Source: Phragmites australis (taxonomy: Eukaryota > Streptophyta > Magnoliopsida > Poales > Poaceae). From it: 64,000 nucleotides of DNA. The stretch is from NCBI RefSeq assembly GCF_958298935.1, contig NC_084922.1:10542501-10606500 (forward strand), read 5' to 3'. The position numbers and the translations under genes are program-made. Shown here piece after piece: positions 58,801-64,000 of the stretch (position 1 is its first letter; each line of letters begins with the position of its first letter). The notes beneath the pieces are model-generated. The model searched no databases. It was given only the letters and a program-made list of their open reading frames with translations, and was not told the DNA's origin.

Positions 58801-61800
58801 CACACGCGAGCACACACTGGACACAATAGTTTTCTTGCTGCTAGCAGCTTTTGATGTTTATTCAAAAACCTAAAAACCTATAGCTGCCAATAGCCTCTAG
58901 TATTCTTGCTGCCAGCAGCTTCTGATGTTATTAGAACTTCCAAAAGCCTATAGTTGCTAATAGCCTCTAATTGGATGAAGCTCATCCCGAGCCCGAGCTT
59001 CCATCCGGTGCACTCTGCACATTGAGGGGGGGGGGGGGGGCAGCCCAATATATAGGCTCCAAGCTGGCCTACTGTTGCTTTGCATTGTTGGCCTACTATT
59101 ACATAAGGATTATCATAACAATACTCTCTCTAAGCCTGCGTAGCCGACCAGCCGTCCCTCCTTTTCCAATCCCATGATGATCAGATCATCCACGTAGACC
59201 TCAAGGAGCAGCAGCGTGTTACCATACTGCGTCGGTACGTCGCATGTTTGTGCGCGCTCTGCTCGAAGCTGAGAGCCCTCAAAGTACTGTCAAGCTTCAT
59301 GTTCCATGCGCGCGGTGCTTGTCGCAAGCCGTAGAGCGCCTTCCGCGGCCGCATGACCTTGTGCTCTCTTCCTGTGACGATGAACCCCAGTGGCTGTGCA
59401 ACATACACTTCCTCCAATTCGGCATTGAGAAAGGCTGATTCCACATCATGTGATGGACCGACCATTCCCTCTTGGACAACTAGTGCCAGCAACAGGCGCA
59501 CAGACTCCCGACGAACTCCAGCACGGATTTCACATCTAGGTTTGAATACCTCGTCGAAGTCCACGCCCGACTGCTACACATAGCCCTTGGCGACGAGGCA
59601 GGCTTTGTGCATGGTCACAACCCCGGCTTCGTCTTTAGCTTGAACACTCATTTGAGTCCGATTGGGCGGTGTCCACGCGGGAGCTCCACTAGCGTCCATG
59701 TTCTATTCTCCTCGACGGCGTCGACGTCGTGCTCAACTGCGTTCCACATGCCTCGCGCCTGCAACATGACCTTCATCATGAGGGACCAGTCAGCATAATC
59801 GGTTAGCATCGGGTACGCAGTCGATCCGCCAATCTCCTTCACCACTCGCTGTACCACCAGGTCGCAGCTATCGCCGTTGCTACTTTTGTAGGCGCCGCTG
59901 TCACGGACCTTGGGATGTGGTGGCGATTGCGATTGCGAACCGCCGGATGTTCCTCCCCGGTCTATGGTGGGCTCGTCAGCTATCTGGCGTTGGACCTGAC
60001 TCACCATGAACTCCACGGCGAAGTCGATCGACGGAGCTACACTCCCAACTGCATCCGCCTGCCAGCTCCATCCGGCGTCCTCGTCAAATATCACATCTCA
60101 CGACATACGAACGTGCTTGGTGCTTGGGTCGTAGAGGCGGTACGCTTTCGCGCCACGCTCGTAGCCAATGAAGACACATGGCGTGCTCATGTCATCGAGC
60201 TTCCGCAGATGCGGTCGTGCCTCCTTGACGTACGCCAGACAGCCGATGGTGCGCAAGAAGTTCACCTTCAACTTTCGATCGTGCACGCCTCGAACGGCGT
60301 CATGCCATCCAGGCTCTTCGTCGGTGCACGATTGAGCAGGAAGACAACGGTGCTTACCGCCTCTCTCCAAAACTCCGCCAGCATGCCCCTCTGTTTTAGG
60401 AGCGCACACGCCGTCGTGACGATTGATTGATTGCACCTCCACCATGCCATTCCGCTGTGGGTGTATGATGCAAAGAAGTATCGTTGGGCGCCACAATCCG
60501 CAGTGGCACGTGAATTTACCGCCGTTGTCGGTGCAGAGGATGCAAAGCTTTCGACTGCTCTCCACCTTCGCCTTCGCTTGGATTGCCTTAATCCGCTAGA
60601 AATCGGCCTCGAACAGCACCTTGGAGCCACCCTCGTCCAGCTGGCCCACACTGATGATGCTATTCTTCAGCTGTGGGATGAAGTAGACGCTGGAGAGCGC
60701 TTTGTGCTCTCCGTTCTTCTCAGCGAATAGGATGGTGCCACAACCACGGATGTCGACCACCGAGCCATCTCCGAAACGGACGGAGCCTACCACACCTCGA
60801 CGTACTGTTCGCAACAGTAACTGATCGAGCTTTGTAAAGACATAGTGGCGACCTGTCATGTTGGTGGCGTCTCTGTCGAAGTACCAGCCCTCTAGGTGGT
60901 CGCTGTCGTCGTTGGCACCAAGGTGGACTTGTGCATGGTGCTCGTTGAGGTGGACGTGGCTTGATGGGGGCTCCTGTGCATCACTAAGAGTGCACACCTC
61001 CTCCATCAGGAGCCTGGGCTCGTCTTCTTCTTAGTCCTAGGCCAAATAAGCCTACACTTTCTTGGGCTATCGATAGTTTTTGGCCCAGTAGCTATAACGC
61101 CCGCAATTGTGGCACTTGTCATGGGAAAGATCGTGCGCGGCCTCCTTGCCATCGGAGCCACCGCCTCCCCCTTTCTTCCTCAGTGTGCACGCACGGTGAC
61201 GAGCATTGCCGCCGTCCTTGTCACTGCCCGAGGACCTTGCATCCTGCTTTCGCTACTTGATGCGCGCGAGCCATTGCTCCTTGGTGAGGAGGAGCTTATT
61301 GCCGACGGTAGGGGATTTTTTCGGATCGAGACGATCCTCCACCGCCTTCATGAGCAGGCTCTAGTCGGCGTAGTTGCTCCGTGTGCGGATCAGGTACGAC
61401 GCACTGTCAACCTCCTTGACCACACATTGGACGACCACATCGCGGCCACCGATGTCGCAATCGTCGTGGCAACGGCGATAGGGACCTGCGGCGGTTGAAG
61501 CACCACCCAGGACTCTGAGGCGCACCACTCGTAGGAGACAACATCGTCGAGGTTGATGAACTCTAGCTCTAGTCAAACATACCCACGCTTTGGCAAATGA
61601 CCAAGAACATTCGCTCTGAGCACACATCCGTGCGTCTAGTACCGACACATATGTCATGTTGTGTGACCACTCAAGACCCACACGCGCCATGCGCCCTATG
61701 CCCGCACCCCTAGCCCGCATGAGCTCATGTAACCACGAGGATTCGATCTTGCGAGAGGTGGGTCGTATGAACACGCATGCGAGCACACATGACATAGTAG

Positions 61801-64000
61801 TTTTTTTGCTGCTAGCAGCTTCTGATGTTTATTCAAACACCCAAAAGCCTATAGCTGCTAACAACTTCTAGTATTCTTGTTGTCAGCAGTTTCTGATGTT
61901 ATTACTTATTAGAACATCCAAAAGCTTATAGTTGGTAATAACCTTTAATTGGATGAAGCTCATCTCAAACTTCCATCAGGTGCACTCTGCACACTGGGAA
62001 GGGGGAGGCAGCCCAATATATAGGCTCCAAGCCAGCCTACTGGTAGTAATCGAGATACTTCCGCTACAGTACCCGACATACTGTTGCAAACAGTACTGAC
62101 CTACTGTTACACAAGGATTATCCTAACAAAATCTGATCCGTTTGATTGTGCTGTGCTACAGTATCATATGAATTCAAGTTAGTTACAGAGAACCTTTATG
62201 AATTGAAAAGAAGTATCTCTGTTCATGCTCCAAAAAAGGGTTCTATTAGTTCATATATATCCAAAGATAGTGCATGGAAAATGCTTTTGAAAAGCTGCTG
62301 CAGGATGAAACACAGCATTTACTCATCTGTTCCAGAACATTCAAGAAAATTGTTTTTCCCCTGATTCTGTAGGGCAGAATTTTTAATTGAATGCTGTTCA
62401 CCATTTTAGACTAACTGTATTTCACATTGTTCTAAACATAGAACTCTATGGCTATGTTAGATAAGCCCTGCTTTCTGCTATCTGTCACATTGGTTTCTTT
62501 ATGTTTTAAAATTTAATCTTATGCCAATTAGTAGATTAATTATGAGCATTTTATTCTCAATCGATCTTATCTTATATGTCAATTAGTAACATAATTATGA
62601 GCATAAACACGTGTTGAGTCCTCTTCCATTTTTGAGTTGTTTATGGTATTTCCTTTCCTTTTCTTTGCAGATACAAATTACATTAGTGCACTTGCATCAG
62701 GACCTTATGGTCTCATATTTGCCTCATTTGTTCCATTCTTTATTGACATTCCTGTCACGTCACAATTCCGTATTTTTGGCCTTAATTTCAGCGACAAATC
62801 GTTCATATACCTAGCTGGTCTTCAGGTCAGTCTCTTGACATAATCGTAACTGAATTTATGTGATTTACATCTTTATATTGAGTGATCACATCTTTTCTAT
62901 TTCTCCTGGCAGCTTTTTTTATCTTCTTGGAAGCGCTCCCTTATTCCTGGTATATTTGGTCTGGTTGCTGGTTCTCTCTATCGTCTAAATGTGCTCAGCA
63001 TCCGCAAGATGAAGGTTACTAGCGATATCTATTTTACAGTTTATGCTTCGGTATTGTTGTACTACATCTTTGTTTATGTGACATTTTGCTCTTAACATTT
63101 AATTTTCCTGTTGAGTGTTGATATTCTTCTCTGTTTGGCTTCGCTGTGACATAGCCTTGCCTAATGTATCATCTCATATTTGCTCCACAGTAGGCCTTAC
63201 AAATGAGAAAGCATCAGTAAAATAGCTTCCTGAATTACTAGACATGGAATCCAATCGAACCAAGTACTTGTTCGTTACCTGCTTTCACAGGTGTTATCAA
63301 GCAAATACCAGATAACACCACATAAAAGAAAAGAAATATGAATACCTGATAGCCTGTATGCTCCATGCTGAGAAGTCATTGTAAGAGAAATTAAGCTAAG
63401 TCAGTCAATTAGCAGATGTCATACAAAACTGCATTTCATCTCTGTTTACTGAATGTTTATTGGTGGTTTACCTATTTATTTGTGATCCCTAGTCTGTATA
63501 TTATTTTATTTTTGTAACAACGGTCATTTACCACATGCGCAAGGACTACATCTTCCATGAATGCGCTACATATCTTTTTCTACGATGAAAATAATTTTAT
63601 TTCCATTAAGTTAGTGAAATCAGCTTCATTGTTTGGACTGAAAGTAATTTAGTTAAATGACTGTTAGAGCGTTTAATCATTTATCCATTTACCTTTGTAA
63701 ATTGAGGAGCTTCTCATGTGGAGACTGTAGGGTAGTATGTCAAGTATAGCACTGTTCTTTTGAAGTTATGAGGGTTAAGCTATGGGGTTTAAGTTTATTT
63801 ATTTTGTCTTTAGAATATCTTAGCTTCAAAATTATTGCTATTGTCTCATGCTATGGGCTGTGTATTCTTGCTATTACGGATGCTTCTAATTTTCTTTTCT
63901 GTTTGGTCTTCTTATGAAGTTCCTGCCTCTTTTACAGATTCCACAGATTATTGCATCATTTTTCGCAAGATACTTTGCACCTTCATCAGGGAATGCATCT
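55856..64000 (+). CDS. UBAC2-like rhomboid-family membrane protein (UBA-domain type), 5' part
   Basis: Plant relatives are rhomboid-like membrane proteins with a C-terminal UBA domain, related to animal UBAC2 of the ER membrane. My exons are 55856-55880, 56008-56108, 57822-57962, 58344-58410, 62671-62825, 62913-63014 and 63938 to the window end, 654 nt in phase. Seen: [20 protein letters not shown] (TM1), [119 protein letters not shown] and [15 protein letters not shown]. The FERQ-GSNKY and [13 protein letters not shown] blocks are family signatures. I see no GxSG serine and histidine pair of an active rhomboid protease. The UBA domain should follow beyond 64000. Intron 4 (58411-62670) holds a copia element. 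The donor of exon 6 (AAG|GTTACT) is weak but usable. Confidence 0.9.
58764..59120 (-). repeat. Copia 3' LTR (left copy)
   Basis: Shares with the right copy the segments GCGAGAGGTGGGTCGTATGA, TTGCTGCTAGCAGCTT, AATTGGATGAAGCTCATC and CAGCCCAATATATAGGCTCC. It is shorter than the 5' LTR, lacking the ACTGGTAGTAATCGAGATAC segment near the terminus. The two LTRs differ at many sites, so insertion is not very recent. Confidence 0.8.
59181..61560 (-). pseudogene. Copia gag-pol, rearranged and inactive
   Basis: Minus strand, in order: a gag start (61500-61380) with [20 protein letters not shown] and SNYAD, a stop, then [13 protein letters not shown] and [12 protein letters not shown], lacking most of the gag middle. 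A zinc knuckle at about 61100 reads [16 protein letters not shown], with its His and last Cys replaced by Tyr. The protease at 60880 reads [13 protein letters not shown] where DTGATNHMTG is usual. Integrase pieces follow (60650-60098: [46 protein letters not shown]), with frameshifts. Then comes a second gag-like piece (59860-59750), [20 protein letters not shown], and reverse transcriptase (59564-59181: [43 protein letters not shown]). RNase H is absent. Confidence 0.85.
61735..62128 (-). repeat. Copia 5' LTR (right copy)
   Basis: Direct repeat of the left LTR. On the minus strand it begins TGTTAGGATAATCCTTGTG. The internal side has TGGTTACATGAGCTC, a mutated version of the usual TGGTATCAGAGC primer site. 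Confidence 0.75.

Larger units (their letters stand above)
58764..62128 (-). mobile_element. Ty1/copia element, internally deleted, in UBAC2-like intron 4
   Basis: Two LTRs in direct orientation (58764-59120 and about 61735-62128) flank a minus-strand gag-pol. The 5-base flanks AAATC (58759-58763) and AAATC (62129-62133) match as a target duplication. The minus-strand LTR starts TGTTAGGATAATCC (5') and TGTTATGATAATCC (3'). A purine-rich AGAGAGAGTAT precedes the 3' LTR. At about 3.37 kb it is shorter than a usual copia element of about 5 kb. A 15-base G run (59026-59040) marks the 3' LTR. Confidence 0.85.

Noticed and set aside
59915..61498. Plus-strand frames of 99-171 codons in the copia region.
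   Set aside because: They are antisense to gag-pol, which is readable on the minus strand.

Overview
The window reads as nuclear DNA of a grass (Poaceae). It holds widely spaced intron-rich plant genes with GT-AG introns. Between and inside them lie CACTA (En/Spm) elements, Ty1/copia and Ty3/gypsy retroelements, LINE fragments, Stowaway-type MITEs, tRNA-like SINE heads and a Helitron-like fragment. The assignment to grasses is inferred from the style of the genes and elements. I found no bacterial, organellar or viral block.

Layout. 233-4196 (+): the last 12 exons of an aconitate hydratase gene. A 3' LINE fragment and a stray second copy of the terminal exon follow at about 4215-5130. 5131-7733: no confident gene. 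7734-16126 (-): a truncated CACTA element (copy 1) with a TNP1-like/Ulp1-protease gene and the 3' part of a TNP2 transposase. 16370-17640 (+): a second LINE fragment. 19739-23090: a tandem array of direct repeats and large AT-rich hairpins. 25311-26930 (+): a decayed FAR1/MULE transposase. 27834-43242 (+): a MATE transporter gene of eight exons whose first intron (about 12.2 kb) contains an 11-kb CACTA element (copy 2, 28437-39474, coding strand minus). 43243-47390: no recognisable gene, but an inverted-repeat element at 46095-46915. 47390-54836: nested LTR retroelements, in which a gypsy LTR plus gag interrupts a copia pol fragment. 55280-55492: a small Helitron-like fragment. 55856-64000 (+): the 5' part of a UBAC2-like rhomboid/UBA-domain protein gene. 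Its fourth intron carries a complete but internally rearranged copia element (58764-62128, minus).

Three host genes keep open spliced reading frames by my hand splicing: aconitase (1707 nt in window), MATE (1458 nt, 485 aa) and UBAC2-like (654 nt so far). They belong to unrelated processes: the TCA/glyoxylate route, membrane efflux, and ER membrane/ubiquitin. Nothing suggests an operon or gene cluster. What links them is that each gene has absorbed transposons into introns without visible loss of its reading frame.

The most notable signals are these. The two CACTA copies each encode a Ulp1-like cysteine protease, and each has lost a different catalytic residue. A MATE gene spans an entire autonomous-type CACTA element. 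A copia element has gag sequence inserted between integrase and reverse transcriptase. The aconitase has substitutions inside normally invariant active-site motifs. A hairpin/direct-repeat array lies at 19.7-23.1 kb. All calls are by eye, so exon borders and element ends should be read as hand annotation.
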